A stretch of DNA of 64,000 nt from Desulfomonile tiedjei (GCA_016218715.1 JACRDG010000099.1:21880-85879), one strand, 5' to 3'; shown: positions 8,599 to 19,800, numbered from the stretch's first letter. The notes: generated by a model from the letters alone, not told the origin. Translations and numbers: made by a program.

Positions 8599-10425
8599 TC
8601 ATGCACCTGTAGCCTTGATGGCCTGTGATGGGCATACCTGGACGCAGAAGCCGCAGCCGGCGCAGATGTCTGCATCGATTTCAATCTTCTTTTCCGCCTT
8701 CTCGTACCTGAACGCCGGGCATTCGAGGTCCCGGATACAGCTCATGCAGAGGTCGCAGTTCTCATCTACCTGGAATCTGGTCGACGGCATGGTCACGTTC
8801 CGCATCCGAACGCACGGCCGTCGCGCGATCACCACCGAAACGCCTCCGGCTTCGTCAAAGCTGTGCCGGCGTGCCTTCTCGAGGGCACCCCGCATGGACT
8901 CGTGATCGTATGGGTCGACTACCTCGAGGGATTCGACACCGGTGCCGCGGACCAGTCTTTCCATGTCAATGGGTACCGCGGGAGAGCCATCGGCTAGTTG
9001 GTCGCTGGCAGGGGTCGGTTGGCCTCCGGTCATGGCGGTGATATTGTTGTCCATAATGACCAGCACCATCGGAGTCCTGGTGTGGACCGCGTTGATCAGC
9101 GCGGGGACGCCGGCGTGGTAGAAGGTCGAATCTCCGATGGTGGCCACCACCCTGGTATCTCTTTCGGAGGACCCGCCTCGGGCCAGGCCGCCGGCCATGC
9201 CCACCGAAGACCCCATACACAGGCACGTATCCACCGCGCCCATGTTGATCCCGAGGGTGTAACAGCCGATGTCACCGGAATAGATGGCGCGATCGAACAC
9301 CTTTCGGATTGCGTAGAAGGCCGGACGGTGCGGACAACCGGGGCAAAGCGAGGGGCGCCTGGCCTTGATCGTCGGCGCATCCCTCGCCGGCCGGTCAGCG
9401 CCCACTACGTTCAGGATGATATCTTCCACGAGCTCCGGAACAAGCTCGCCCTGCTCGGGGACGGTACCGGAAAGCCTGCCCAGCACCTTGCGCCTGTCAC
9501 GAAGCTGGAGTTCCAGCACCGGGTACGTCTCTTCTACCACGAGGGTACGGTCATAGCGGTCCGCGATCTGCTGCAATGCTTCGGCATGGGCAGGAAACGG
9601 AAGATCGACCTTGTACACGTCTACCCCGGCCAATGCGCCGTTGGCCGTGACCACGTCCCGGACGTGAGACGACACCGACCCGGACGTCACAACCGCGGTT
9701 GCTCCACGCGAATCGCCGCAGATGAGCACCGGCCTCGCTGCCGGTTCTTCTTCTCGCATCTTGGCGAGCTTCTCGTTGAGTTGCCGGTGAAGCACGAGCC
9801 TGAACCGAGGGATCGCGGCCCAACGGGTCCAGTCTTTCTTAAACGGTCCCACGTCGGCTGGAGCCCGGGGAGTCGTGATGGCGACGTTTTGCCGAGCGTG
9901 GCACACCCGAAGGCACGGTCTCAGCAGTACGGGAACTTCGTACTTCTCCGACAGCTCGAAAGCCTGCATGACCATCTCGCGGGCCTCGGCCGGAGTCCCG
10001 GGGTCCAGTACCGGCACCTTGGCGAACCAGCCGAAGAAGCGACTGTCCTGCTCGGTCTGACTAGAATGGGGGCCGGGATCGTCTGCCACGACAACCACGA
10101 GTCCCCCGCGAACCCCGAGGTAGGCCGCGCTCAGGAACGGGTCCGAGGCCACGTTCAATCCCACCATCTTCATGATAGCCACGGATCGGGCCCCTGAGAG
10201 CGACGCCCCGTACGCAATCTCGAAAGCCACCTTTTCGTTGATCGACCACTCGAGATAGATTGGATGGTTTAGTTCACGCTTCCAACGGACCAGGGATTCG
10301 AGCACTTCCGAAGAGGGAGTACCCGGGTAGGCAGCTGCCAGGGTGCAGCCGGATTCGATAATCCCCCGTCCGATGGCTTCGTTCCCCATGAGGAACCTGA
10401 CATCGGCACCGGTTGGCTTGTTCAT
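8599..10425 (-). CDS. iorA: Indolepyruvate ferredoxin oxidoreductase alpha subunit
   Basis: FLMGNEAIGRGIIESG, AAYPGTPSSEVLE, RRPSLCPGCPHRPAFYAI, TPP motif GDIGCYTLG, C-terminal ferredoxin CDLCMSCIRDLEC / CAGCGFCVQVC. Confidence 0.93.
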   Translation of the reverse strand: MNKPTGADVRFLMGNEAIGRGIIESGCTLAAAYPGTPSSEVLESLVRWKRELNHPIYLEWSINEKVAFEIAYGASLSGARSVAIMKMVGLNVASDPFLSAAYLGVRGGLVVVVADDPGPHSSQTEQDSRFFGWFAKVPVLDPGTPAEAREMVMQAFELSEKYEVPVLLRPCLRVCHARQNVAITTPRAPADVGPFKKDWTRWAAIPRFRLVLHRQLNEKLAKMREEEPAARPVLICGDSRGATAVVTSGSVSSHVRDVVTANGALAGVDVYKVDLPFPAHAEALQQIADRYDRTLVVEETYPVLELQLRDRRKVLGRLSGTVPEQGELVPELVEDIILNVVGADRPARDAPTIKARRPSLCPGCPHRPAFYAIRKVFDRAIYSGDIGCYTLGINMGAVDTCLCMGSSVGMAGGLARGGSSERDTRVVATIGDSTFYHAGVPALINAVHTRTPMVLVIMDNNITAMTGGQPTPASDQLADGSPAVPIDMERLVRGTGVESLEVVDPYDHESMRGALEKARRHSFDEAGGVSVVIARRPCVRMRNVTMPSTRFQVDENCDLCMSCIRDLECPAFRYEKAEKKIEIDADICAGCGFCVQVCPSQAIKATGA

Positions 10426-10490
10426 GGCTTTCTTGTACTCCAGTAGCCAAGAACTGTCAACCGGGGAATCCCCCGAAGACCCGCTTCCGG

Positions 10491-10964
10491 TCAACGCGAA
10501 GGCTGCGGAGCGAGATCACCGTGCATGGCCGTTCCCGATGCGGATTGCCTGCCGCTCCTCGCTTCGACCAGGCTCAACCAGAGCGAAGCGGCAATTCCCC
10601 AGACGAGGTTGAAGCCAACTACGAACAGAGGGGTCAGCGGACCCAGTTCAGCGCCCAGCATTCCTTTTCCCGCCTGGATCGGGAACACCACAAAGAGTTG
10701 AACCAGAGTGGGCGCAATACTGTAAACCGCTCCGCGCAACACCGGGGAACCCGGCAGGAATCCCAATAGGAACAGCCAACCCCACAATCCGCCCCAGACG
10801 ATGCGCGGATAGAGCCACTGCACGGTCAGTGCAGGAGCGATCTTCACGTCGAACAATGCGGTGATACCGAACGCACCGAATATCCAGATCGCGAGGCCGT
10901 TCAGCAGGCCGCCGAGACTGCCCGCAGCAAAGGTCACGGAAAGCTTCGCCAGTAATTCCTTCAT
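10491..10964 (-). CDS. Membrane protein of unknown function
   Basis: 157 aa with several hydrophobic segments (FAAGSLGGLLNGLAIWIFGAFGI, IVWGGLWGWLFLLGFLPG, FVVGFNLVWGIAASLWLSLVE). Confidence 0.7.
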   Translation of the reverse strand: MKELLAKLSVTFAAGSLGGLLNGLAIWIFGAFGITALFDVKIAPALTVQWLYPRIVWGGLWGWLFLLGFLPGSPVLRGAVYSIAPTLVQLFVVFPIQAGKGMLGAELGPLTPLFVVGFNLVWGIAASLWLSLVEARSGRQSASGTAMHGDLAPQPSR

Positions 10965-11124
10965 GCTCCCTCCCGTTCAATACAGACGTCTCCCTGTCTC
11001 ACCGCGGCGGATACGTGCTGCGGACAGAGAGGTCTCGAAGGAAACACCTTCTTATTAGAATTAGATGCAGGACAGGGCGGGAAGAGTCACCGCTGCCGGA
11101 AAGACCCGGCACGGTCGGTCGTGT

Positions 11125-11925
11125 TCACGCGCCGGGGGTTTTACCGGCCGTTCCTCTCACAGCCAGCGTCGGCTCGCGGAAAAGAGCGAACCTTAGCCAT
11201 CGGAAGGCAAATTCAAGCAGCGCCGTGTCGTCGTTCCTGAGGGCTACCACAACGGGTCCTTCAACGTCAAACCGTTGCAGGAAGGGGCTGTTGAAGATAA
11301 AATCGCGGAATTTCTCCGTGTTGTAACAGGCCATGAAGAACATCTGCAAATGCTTCTCTTCCAGCGGCACCGCGCGGCCGCGGCTTTTCAATACGTAGAG
11401 TTCCATCAGCAGATCGTTGAGCCGGTTGTACTCCTCGAGGCCCTGATCGGAAAGCCACTCCCGCACCGTCCATAGCCTCGTCTCCTCAAACCCTCTGCAG
11501 TGAGCTTCTCTGACCGTGAAATAGAACTCCCTGTGGCTCCCGTCCATGGGATGCGAGGTGGAAGCCCTGCCGAGGGGATAGATGCGGCACGCGGCAGGCC
11601 GATCCTCATAGAGGGAACACCCCCGGGGTGTGACAAAGGGGCATTTTCTCTCCCCCTCCGCTTCCATTTGAAGCAGCACCTCAGGAAGTCCGTGCACGGT
11701 CCTCCAGCGCACGATCGCGTACGTATCGAGGAATTCGGCTGATGTGATGGCCAGCCGCTTCTTCAGGCGCAAACAATCGTACGGTGTGAGCATCAGCTCG
11801 AGTTTGGCGCAGCATTCCGTGAAACACGGCACATGGGGGCCGCATGCGAACTGGAACGTGTCGTCCGCGGAGAGTCGGCGATCCATATCGACCGCGGCGT
11901 TGGGGGGTGTTTGTTGTCGCTCCAT
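11125..11925 (-). CDS. YkgJ-type cysteine-cluster (Fe-S/zinc) protein
   Basis: CGPHVPCFTECCAKLELMLTPYDCLRLKKRL...KCPFVTPRGCSLYEDRPAACRIYPLG. Confidence 0.85.
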   Translation of the reverse strand: MERQQTPPNAAVDMDRRLSADDTFQFACGPHVPCFTECCAKLELMLTPYDCLRLKKRLAITSAEFLDTYAIVRWRTVHGLPEVLLQMEAEGERKCPFVTPRGCSLYEDRPAACRIYPLGRASTSHPMDGSHREFYFTVREAHCRGFEETRLWTVREWLSDQGLEEYNRLNDLLMELYVLKSRGRAVPLEEKHLQMFFMACYNTEKFRDFIFNSPFLQRFDVEGPVVVALRNDDTALLEFAFRWLRFALFREPTLAVRGTAGKTPGA

Positions 11926-11962
11926 TTAGGCTCCTGTGTATTGCAGCGAGTGATCGATAAGT

Positions 11963-12556
11963 TCAGCGATCTCCGGACTCCGCGGAATGCCCCTCCCCTG
12001 AGGCCGCGGTGATTCTTTCGAGGTACACGGCGAAATCCAGGAGGCTGCGGAAGACCAGATGAGCGTTTCCGTCCTCCTCCTCGGTGATGCGAACCGCGCG
12101 AACACCGGCGTTTCGGCCTGCCTCGACGTCAGCGGGCGAATCTCCAACCATGTACGAACGGCTCACATCGCAATCAAGCTCTTCGACTGCCCTGAGGATC
12201 ATCCCCGGCTTGGGTTTCCGACAGTCACAGGACGGGTCTCCTTCGTCGTGAGGGCAGTGGTACACGCGGTCCACCGCGATGCCGTTCCTGAACAGCACCT
12301 CGGCCATATGATCGTGAACTCTGGCCAGGTCTTCCTCTGTCATGAAGCCCCGCGCGATGCCCCTCTGGTTCGTGATGACCACAAGGAGGTACTCCAATTT
12401 CTTGAGAATCGCGAGCGCTTCGACTGCTCCCGGAATCAGTTCGAACTGCGACGGACCGCTCACATAGTGGTTTTCAGGGAGTTTGACGTTGATCACACCG
12501 TCTCGATCCAGGAAGATCGCGGCGCATGATCCGGTCGAGACCTCAGGGTAGTCCAT
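11963..12556 (-). CDS. gmhB: D-glycero-D-manno-heptose 1,7-bisphosphate 7-phosphatase (HAD-IIIA)
   Basis: AIFLDRDGVINVKLPENHYV, VITNQRGIARGF, YHCPHDEGDPSCDCRKPKPGMI, MVGDSPADVEAG. Confidence 0.9.
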   Translation of the reverse strand: MDYPEVSTGSCAAIFLDRDGVINVKLPENHYVSGPSQFELIPGAVEALAILKKLEYLLVVITNQRGIARGFMTEEDLARVHDHMAEVLFRNGIAVDRVYHCPHDEGDPSCDCRKPKPGMILRAVEELDCDVSRSYMVGDSPADVEAGRNAGVRAVRITEEEDGNAHLVFRSLLDFAVYLERITAASGEGHSAESGDR

Positions 12557-13014
12557 GCTCGTACTTTCAAGAGGGATTAGCCGCGCGGATCGTACGCTTA
12601 CACCGGCGCAAATCCGGAGGACTCATCATAAATGCCCTGCAGGATAAGGTCAAGCGGGGGCGCCCGATCGATCGCTTCCAGAGGTCCGAATGAAATGCGA
12701 TTAGTCTGCCATGAAAATATAGTCAGTGATAGCAATAAGTTGTATGTCATAAATAAGCCGGTGAATCAGGAGAGATCCGATCGGAGGGCGGTACCGGGCA
12801 CTCACCCTGGTTGTTTTCACAGGGTTTTCGCGACGCCAAGAACGGCATTCTTGGAAAAGACCTCATGACAAGCAAATATGAAAACAACGGTATTATACAT
12901 AGTTAACCATCTGTCATGAAAAAGATTCAACATTTTCTCAGAAATCACTTGACATATAATTCCCGCTGAATAATTACAGCATCCCAGGACATTCAGTGAA
13001 GGAGGGAGGGTACC

Positions 13015-14175
13015 GTGATAAAGAAGCCCTTGAATGTATTGGTTTGTCTAGCTATTCTGTTGACACTGACCTCTGCGTCCGCTCTGTGGGGTTATAACGG
13101 GACAGGTCTGCCTTCAGGCACGGCTATTCAGGGAGACTCGCTCTCTGTCGATCCTGCCGCGAAGACCGTTCCACAGGTCCGTCCCTATGGAGGGACTACC
13201 GTATCGAGCCCCGCGGTTTCAGGAACTTCATCCGGATCACGTCATCGAACCAAGAGCACCGGGAGCCGTTACAGCTCCAACCCCCAAGGTTATGGCACAG
13301 GCACGTCCCGGCAGTATGCCAGCCTCGATCAAGGCTACGCCCCCGGAAACCCGGCGTCGCAAGGCATGTCCGGGCCGTTCGCACCGTGCGGAATCTCGTA
13401 CGGGTCTTCTCCGTGCGCTCCACTGGTCCTGCCGCGGGTGGGCCCCAAGCAGTTCCAGTTGGACGCGAAACTCTGGTATGCCACGCTGAACGCCAGCACC
13501 GTCCTCTGGGGGACCATACCGGGTGGTTTCGTCGCAACCGAGCTGAATCTGCATGACGACCTGGGTTTGAGCAAACAGCAGTACATTCCCGAGTTCGAGG
13601 GGCGCTTTCAGCTTCGTTGCAACTGGGGGGTGCGCATGTCGTACATGCCTATCCAGTACAAAGACACCACCAGGACCACGCTACCATTCTATTTCGGAAA
13701 CCTTATTTACGCCGCGTTCGTACCCATCGAGACGGAGTGGAACAGGAACATCTGGCGTGCCGAGCTGATCTACGACTGGTTTCAGGCACCACACGCGGTG
13801 GCCAGCATCTTCTGCGGGTACAGCCTGTACGACGACAAACTGACTGTGCGACAGCCCTTGCTCTTCCAGAGCCGTACGCGGTCCCAGGGCTTCGGACTCG
13901 TCAGGAGTGGCGCGATGCTCGACCGCGTCATCAGCAAGGTGGGCTGTGGGGGGGCTGTGGCTTCCGTCCACTGTGAGGGCGCGCTCCACTACCTGGAAGG
14001 ATACGTCGGGTACGACGTGTACGGCACGGGGAGAGTGTCCGTGCCGATGGGTTGCGGCCGGTTCGGGTACCTGGAAGCAGGGTGGAGATTCATGGTCCTG
14101 GAGCGAAGCTACCCCACCAATGTGGATAGAACCAACATGGACGGCGTGATCGGAGCAGTGGGCCTGGTATTTTAG
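13015..14175 (+). CDS. Secreted/outer-membrane beta-barrel-like protein (paralogue of 38825-39856)
   Basis: Signal peptide; alternating hydrophobic strands; terminal aromatic residue (VGLVF*), typical of outer-membrane proteins. Confidence 0.7.
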   Translation: MIKKPLNVLVCLAILLTLTSASALWGYNGTGLPSGTAIQGDSLSVDPAAKTVPQVRPYGGTTVSSPAVSGTSSGSRHRTKSTGSRYSSNPQGYGTGTSRQYASLDQGYAPGNPASQGMSGPFAPCGISYGSSPCAPLVLPRVGPKQFQLDAKLWYATLNASTVLWGTIPGGFVATELNLHDDLGLSKQQYIPEFEGRFQLRCNWGVRMSYMPIQYKDTTRTTLPFYFGNLIYAAFVPIETEWNRNIWRAELIYDWFQAPHAVASIFCGYSLYDDKLTVRQPLLFQSRTRSQGFGLVRSGAMLDRVISKVGCGGAVASVHCEGALHYLEGYVGYDVYGTGRVSVPMGCGRFGYLEAGWRFMVLERSYPTNVDRTNMDGVIGAVGLVF

Positions 14176-14514
14176 CACGAATGGCTCTACGTGAGTCCTA
14201 CTGGGTTGGTCAAGGAGTGTGAACGACGATCGACGGGGGAGCAAGTCGCAGACCCGGGTTCTCGGGGTGTTTCAGCGGGCGCTTCCCTTCAAAGGTTGAA
14301 TGTCCATCCAGGGTGCCGTGAGGAGAAGAACTCCACGAGAACCCGAAACTACTGCGACAATGCCCCGGCAAGCCCGACCAGTGCACTGGCGGGCTTGTTA
14401 TTTGGGCAGCAATCGCGGTAGGGTAGGGGTGTCCAGGATTGTCCGCGGGATTCGCTTGACACACGCGCGGACCGGTGGTAAAAACTATGGTTTACACGTT
14501 TGAAGAGGTTTGCC

Positions 14515-14946
14515 ATGAAGACCTGGGTTCCCAAGAAGGATGATGTAGTCGAGAAGAAATGGTTCGTGATCGACGCCAAGGATAAGGTCCTGGGACGGGT
14601 TGCCGTCGAAGCCGCACGGATGCTCCGGGGAAAGAACAAGCCCCAGTTTACCCCGTACGCGGATGCCGGGGACTTCGTCGTGGTGATCAATGCGGCCAAG
14701 GTTCGTCTGACGGGGAAGAAGCTCGAGCAGAAAATGTACTACCGCTACAGTGGCTACCAGGGCGGCCTCAAGGTCACCCAGGCCTCGACGCTGCTCAAGG
14801 CGAAACCGGAACGCCTGTTCTGGCTGGCGGTGAGAGGTATGCTCCCCAAGAATACCCTCGGCCGAGCACAACTCAAGAAGCTGAAGGTGTACGCGGGCGA
14901 TACCCATCCCCATGCAGCACAGAAGCCGGAAGCCTATCAGTTATAG
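14515..14946 (+). CDS. rplM: 50S ribosomal protein L13
   Basis: [30 protein letters not shown]..., [12 protein letters not shown]; followed by rpsI. Confidence 0.97.
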   Translation: MKTWVPKKDDVVEKKWFVIDAKDKVLGRVAVEAARMLRGKNKPQFTPYADAGDFVVVINAAKVRLTGKKLEQKMYYRYSGYQGGLKVTQASTLLKAKPERLFWLAVRGMLPKNTLGRAQLKKLKVYAGDTHPHAAQKPEAYQL

Positions 14947-14961
14947 TCCTGGAGTAACGAC

Positions 14962-15354
14962 ATGAGTGACGATCAGTATTACGCGACCGGTAAAAGAAAG
15001 AATGCGGTAGCCAGGGTTTGGCTCAAGCCGGGGAGCGGCAACATCGTGGTCAACGAGCGCGGCCTGGACGAATACTTCCGCCGTCAGACATCCAGAATGG
15101 TCATCATGCAGCCGTTCGAGTTGACCCAAACCGTCGGCCGCTTCGATGTGATGGTCGTCGTACACGGCGGTGGCCTGTCCGGCCAGGCTGGAGCGGTGAA
15201 GCACGGCATCAGCAGGGCATTGCTCGGGGCGAGCACGTCGCACCGGCCGGTGCTCAAGGCCGCAGGCTTCCTCACCCGGGATTCTCGGGTCAAAGAGCGG
15301 AAAAAATACGGGAAGCGCGGCGCCAGAGCGAGCTTCCAGTTCTCCAAACGTTAA
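14962..15354 (+). CDS. rpsI: 30S ribosomal protein S9
   Basis: [21 protein letters not shown]...[25 protein letters not shown]. Confidence 0.97.
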   Translation: MSDDQYYATGKRKNAVARVWLKPGSGNIVVNERGLDEYFRRQTSRMVIMQPFELTQTVGRFDVMVVVHGGGLSGQAGAVKHGISRALLGASTSHRPVLKAAGFLTRDSRVKERKKYGKRGARASFQFSKR

Positions 15355-15369
15355 TACTACGCCGGCAGG

Positions 15370-16161
15370 TCACCGGGCGTCCACTTCACCTTGCAGCAAA
15401 CGGTGCTGTTTCATCAGGGCGTCCATGACCTCTCCTGCCTTCCCCTTGAGAACGACATCCATGTACTGGTCGTAGGGCGTGGCGTCGAGGTTCGCCAGAA
15501 TAAGCGAAGCTCCGCCGCGTTTCGCGTCCAGTGGCAGAAAACACGCCGGCTGAACCACAAGTGAAGACCCGATCGTGATGAAGAGGTCGCACGCGCGTGC
15601 GTGGACGAAGGCCTCTTGCAGGACATCCGCGGGGAGGGATTGTCCGAAGGCTATAGTCGCGCACTTGAGCGGTCCCCCGCAGTGCGGGCAGTGAGGCACC
15701 TCGATCCCCTCTCGATCCATCATGTCCGTTATCTCTTCCCGGGGCCACCTGGCATTGCAGTCCAGGCAGGTCACTTCTCTCACCGTCCCGTGAAGTTCGT
15801 AGATCTTGTCAGGGGAATTTCCGGCCTTAAGGTGGAGGCCGTCGATGTTCTGGGTGATGAGCGCGAGCAGTCGGCCGGTCTTCTCGATCTCCACCACTGC
15901 TTGGTGTGCAGCGTTCGGCATCGCGTCCCGCATGGGAGGATATCGGGCGCGGTCGTATTCCCAGTAGAGTTTGCGATATCGCTCGTGAGAGCGGAACTTC
16001 TGATACGTCAGGTCGTCAGGATTGTATTGGCTCCAGATCCCCCCCGGAGATCGAAAGTCCGGTATCCCCGACTCGGTCGATATGCCCGCACCCGTAAAGA
16101 CGACGATTCTCCTCGCGTCGCGAAGCATACGGGCTGCGGTTTTCAGCGCGTCCGTGTCCAT
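15370..16161 (-). CDS. Sir2-family NAD-dependent protein deacylase
   Basis: VVFTGAGISTESGIPDFRSPGGIW, TQNIDGLHLKAGN, ELHGTVREVTCLDC...CPHCGGPLKCATIAFGQ; RBS AGGAG before ATG at 16161. Confidence 0.93.
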   Translation of the reverse strand: MDTDALKTAARMLRDARRIVVFTGAGISTESGIPDFRSPGGIWSQYNPDDLTYQKFRSHERYRKLYWEYDRARYPPMRDAMPNAAHQAVVEIEKTGRLLALITQNIDGLHLKAGNSPDKIYELHGTVREVTCLDCNARWPREEITDMMDREGIEVPHCPHCGGPLKCATIAFGQSLPADVLQEAFVHARACDLFITIGSSLVVQPACFLPLDAKRGGASLILANLDATPYDQYMDVVLKGKAGEVMDALMKQHRLLQGEVDAR

Positions 16162-16300
16162 GTGAGGCTCCTGACCGGGGAGTACCCGCTGATTACCCCT
16201 CTGCGCGTGGGGAGGACTAGGTACAGGTTTTCGCAAATACGGTCACGTATTCCCGTGGGACGCGGTCTCCGTTCATCGCCCCGGCATCACTGGCTGGATT

Positions 16301-16361
16301 GGTGGGACAGGCATCTTTTGCCTGTCATTTCTCTCTGGACAGGCAAGATGCCCGTCCCACC
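16301..16361. repeat. Long inverted repeat (REP-like)
   Basis: GGTGGGACAGGCATCTTTTGCCTGTC...GGACAGGCAAGATGCCCGTCCCACC. Confidence 0.7.
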
Positions 16362-16465
16362 GTGCTCCCCGAAATGCGTGACCGAACTTGCGAAAAGATG
16401 CATACGTGACGGTCGCCCCAGTTGCCTCCCGAGCCGGAATCCGTCTCAACGTGAACACGGAACGT

Positions 16466-16741
16466 TCATCGTTTCTCTGGCTGATTGTCCTTGCGCCGGG
16501 GTGGAATCTTGCACTTGTCAAGCTTTCTCATGGCATTCTTGACGGACACGATTTTGTCGAGTATCTCCGTCAAGCCGTCAAAGGTTATCTCCTTCGACTC
16601 CGGAAGCTTTCGGGTTGCGTACTCGTGGTATTCCTGCCTGAGCCGCACCAGTTCCCGGGTCATCTCTCCGCAACTTTTCGCGTGGGTGATCCAGGGAACG
16701 CTCAGTACCAAGAACAACGCGGTAAACGCGATCTTCATCAT
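16466..16741 (-). CDS. Small secreted protein (91 aa)
   Basis: Signal peptide MMKIAFTALFLVLSVPWITHAKS then a charged helical region; two Cys in the mature part. Confidence 0.65.
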   Translation of the reverse strand: MMKIAFTALFLVLSVPWITHAKSCGEMTRELVRLRQEYHEYATRKLPESKEITFDGLTEILDKIVSVKNAMRKLDKCKIPPRRKDNQPEKR

Positions 16742-16866
16742 GGGGACCCTGCAAGTCGCTTTGGCTTTGCCGCGGGAGTGCGATCGGTCCGGTCAGGCCT
16801 TTTCCGCCCCCGTTCCCAGGGGTGGGAGGTGGAGGCCGCCTCCGTGTTGCGGCAGGCACCACGATA

Positions 16867-19800
16867 TCACATGCTGAGCAGTTTGCGCCAGGCAGATACG
16901 CCCTGGAAGCGCATGCGCTGCTGATCCGGTTTGAGATGCGACGGAGGGAACGCCACGGTCCATTCTCCCATGAGAACGAACGGGGCCCAATAGAACGGAT
17001 GGCTCGTCGCCGGGTTTGACAGGAGCGCAAGCTTCGCGCGGCGGAGTGCTTCGGTTTTGCTCCCATCGCTGAGATTGCGGTACATGTCGATGAAGAGCTT
17101 CGCAGTGCTGTCGTCGTTTACCTGCCAAAGGCTCAGCACCACCGAGTCGGTCCCTGCAAAGAGAAAGGCCCGAGATAATGCGAGGATGCCGTCGCCTTCC
17201 GCGGTGTACGGAGAGCCGCCGGTGAGGCATGAGGAGAGAACCACCAGATCCGAATTGAGCTTGAGCCCGAATACTTCACCGAGTTGGAGAAACCCGTCAT
17301 TCTCTCGGTCTCCGAATAGAGAGAAGAGGATGGCCGGCTGCTGCTGGAATTTGCCGGAGCCTGAAACCAGGACTCCGTGGGTGGCCAGGTGGATGTAGCT
17401 GTAGCGGCTCAAGTCAGCTTTCTTGAAGAGCGACTCGGTGGCTTGATCGCCGAAGTAGACCTGGGTGGGGCCTCCCATGAGTTTGGCGATTTCCGAGATC
17501 TCGCGCCGCGCGCCCGGCAATGAGCGAAGCTCGGCGGTGCGCGACGGACGAGTGGTGTGCGTGACCGTGGTCAGGAGGCGATCCGCACCGGGATTAGGCT
17601 CTTTGGTCTTGGTCGGATCGGTATACAGAGCGTCTCCGAAGGCCGCAAGACTCCACCCGGGCTCTTTCTCATGTTTTCTTGCGCGCACGTTGGAGAGAAC
17701 GGACGCGGAGGGGGCATAAGAGAACGCATAGTTCTCCACGAGGTACGTGGGACGGTCGCTGGCCGACCAGAACCGTTTTCCCGCGTGACTCTTCGAACTG
17801 ACGAGTATTTCAAAGGGCAGGGAGGCCAGAGGTCCGTGTGGAACTACCACCACCGCTTTCTTCGCGGCAAGAAAATATTCTACAGGTGCGATGAGCCTTG
17901 AATATAGGCGATGCGCGACTGAAGGATCCCAGTTCGAAGGAGTGTCCGAGCGATGCAGCGGTTTGATAAGGGTTTCGATATCTCGTTCCATCTCCTTGCT
18001 CGGGTACTGAATGGAATGCGCGTGGAAGCGGTTCTTGTCGATGGCGAACAGATAGGTGCGCGCCCTTGTCACCATGTAGACCAGGATCGCCTCTTCCGGA
18101 CGGATCACGTCTTTCTGGAGCTGGTGAACGGAAATGGGTTTGGGGAAGCGTAGGTCCGCATAGGACGGGTACTCCTTCGTGAGTCGATCCTTGAGTTTTC
18201 TGAACGCGTCTTCCTTGAGTCGGCGTTCGTCGAGGATCTTCTTGACCTGAGCCTGGTCGGGATGGACCCGGGAGAGTTCGGCGGCCAGCCGCGAGTGGAG
18301 CTTCCGAAGACCGAGCTTGAGACTCTTCTCTTTAATGAGCAGCTCTTTGGGCAGGTCTGAGAAGGCGCTCACGTTAATCTTGGCAAGAACGTTCTCGAAC
18401 TCGGCCGCCTTAAGTTTCTCCACGATGCGCAGCGCCTGGGCGTCGTACGCGCCCTCGGGGTCTTTCCGAGCCAGTCGCATCATCACTCTCAGAGTAGTCT
18501 CGAACAGAGAATTCTTGCCGCCAAAGATGAAGTCATCCTCGTCCAACTCTTCAACGATGTCGGCTTCCATAGCTTCCAGAATCGTTATGGCCTTGCGATA
18601 CGATTCCAGCGCTTCGCCAAGGCTGTTCTTTTCCTCGAGCGCCCTGCCCATGATGAAGTAGGCTTTCCAGAGCATGCTCCTGTCTTCGGAGTTCTGAGAA
18701 ATGACGAACGCGCGCTTCAAATCCGCGACCGCTGCGTCGAAACCGCCGAGGATAGACGTCACGAGCGCCATCTGGAGAAGGTTCTCGTTTACGCCTCGCC
18801 GGTCTCCGATTTTGGTCCGGATCTCACTCGCTTCTCTGTAGCTGTCCAGCGCGACCCGCGGGCGGCCCAGCACCTGATACAGGGTCCCCATGCGCGTGAG
18901 CACGCGAGCCTCGGTTCGTTCGTCTTTGGTGTCCCTCGTGATCGCGAGCGCCTGCTGGTGGCGCTTGAGCGCAGCCTCCGGGTCGCCCAGCTTGCTCAGG
19001 ATGTCCCCCAGGCGGATCAATTCGCTCTTCTGCTTCTCGAGGTCGCGCAGCTCGGTGTTGAGCCGCAACGCGTCCTCGAAGAAATCCTTGGCCTTGGCAT
19101 AATCTTCGGTCATGTAGTAGACGTTGGCGATCCGGTCGTCGATCTTGGCCAGGTCACTGTAATTTCCATGGGTCTGACAAGAGGTAAGGGCTTTGTGATA
19201 ATGCTCCAAGGCCCGTTCGAAATCCCGGAAGCCTTCGTAGATTTCCCCGAGGTAATAGTGGAGATCGGTCGATTGCGATGCCGGCAGACCGAGTTCGGAC
19301 AGGAGCTTGAGGGCCTTATGGAGGTTCGGCAACGCGGTTTCATAGTCTTCCGTCTTGACCTGAACCACCGCGATGCCGCTCAGAGCCCAGAGTTCTCCTT
19401 GCCGATCCCCTTGCTGTCTCATTTCCGTGAGGGTTTCCTGCAGGAGAGCCAAAGCCTTTGCGTATTCCCCTGCGTCTTCCAGTACGGTAGCCATTTTCAA
19501 TCGTATGGAGGACAGTGCCCGCCCTTCGTTCAAGCTTCGAGCGAGACTCATCGCCTTCTTCAGCGACGACAGTGCTCCGCTCGCGTTCCCTTTGGCTCGT
19601 TCCAGCATGGCCTGTTCTGTAAGAATGGCCATCTCTCCAGCCTGGTTGTTGATGCGCTTGTTCATCTTCGCGGCTTCGTCCAGGGAGGTGGTCGCGTTTT
19701 TCAAGTCTCCCTTTGCCAGGTAGACCCGTCCCATGCTGGTCAGGTTGGTTGCCGCACCCCGGGAATCCTGGATCTGGCGCTGAATCGCCAGAGCGGCGCT

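Noticed and set aside
15370-16161. Sir2 gene as a defence-island NADase
   Set aside because: Sequence is a canonical CobB-type zinc-containing deacylase, with only housekeeping-type or secreted-protein neighbours.
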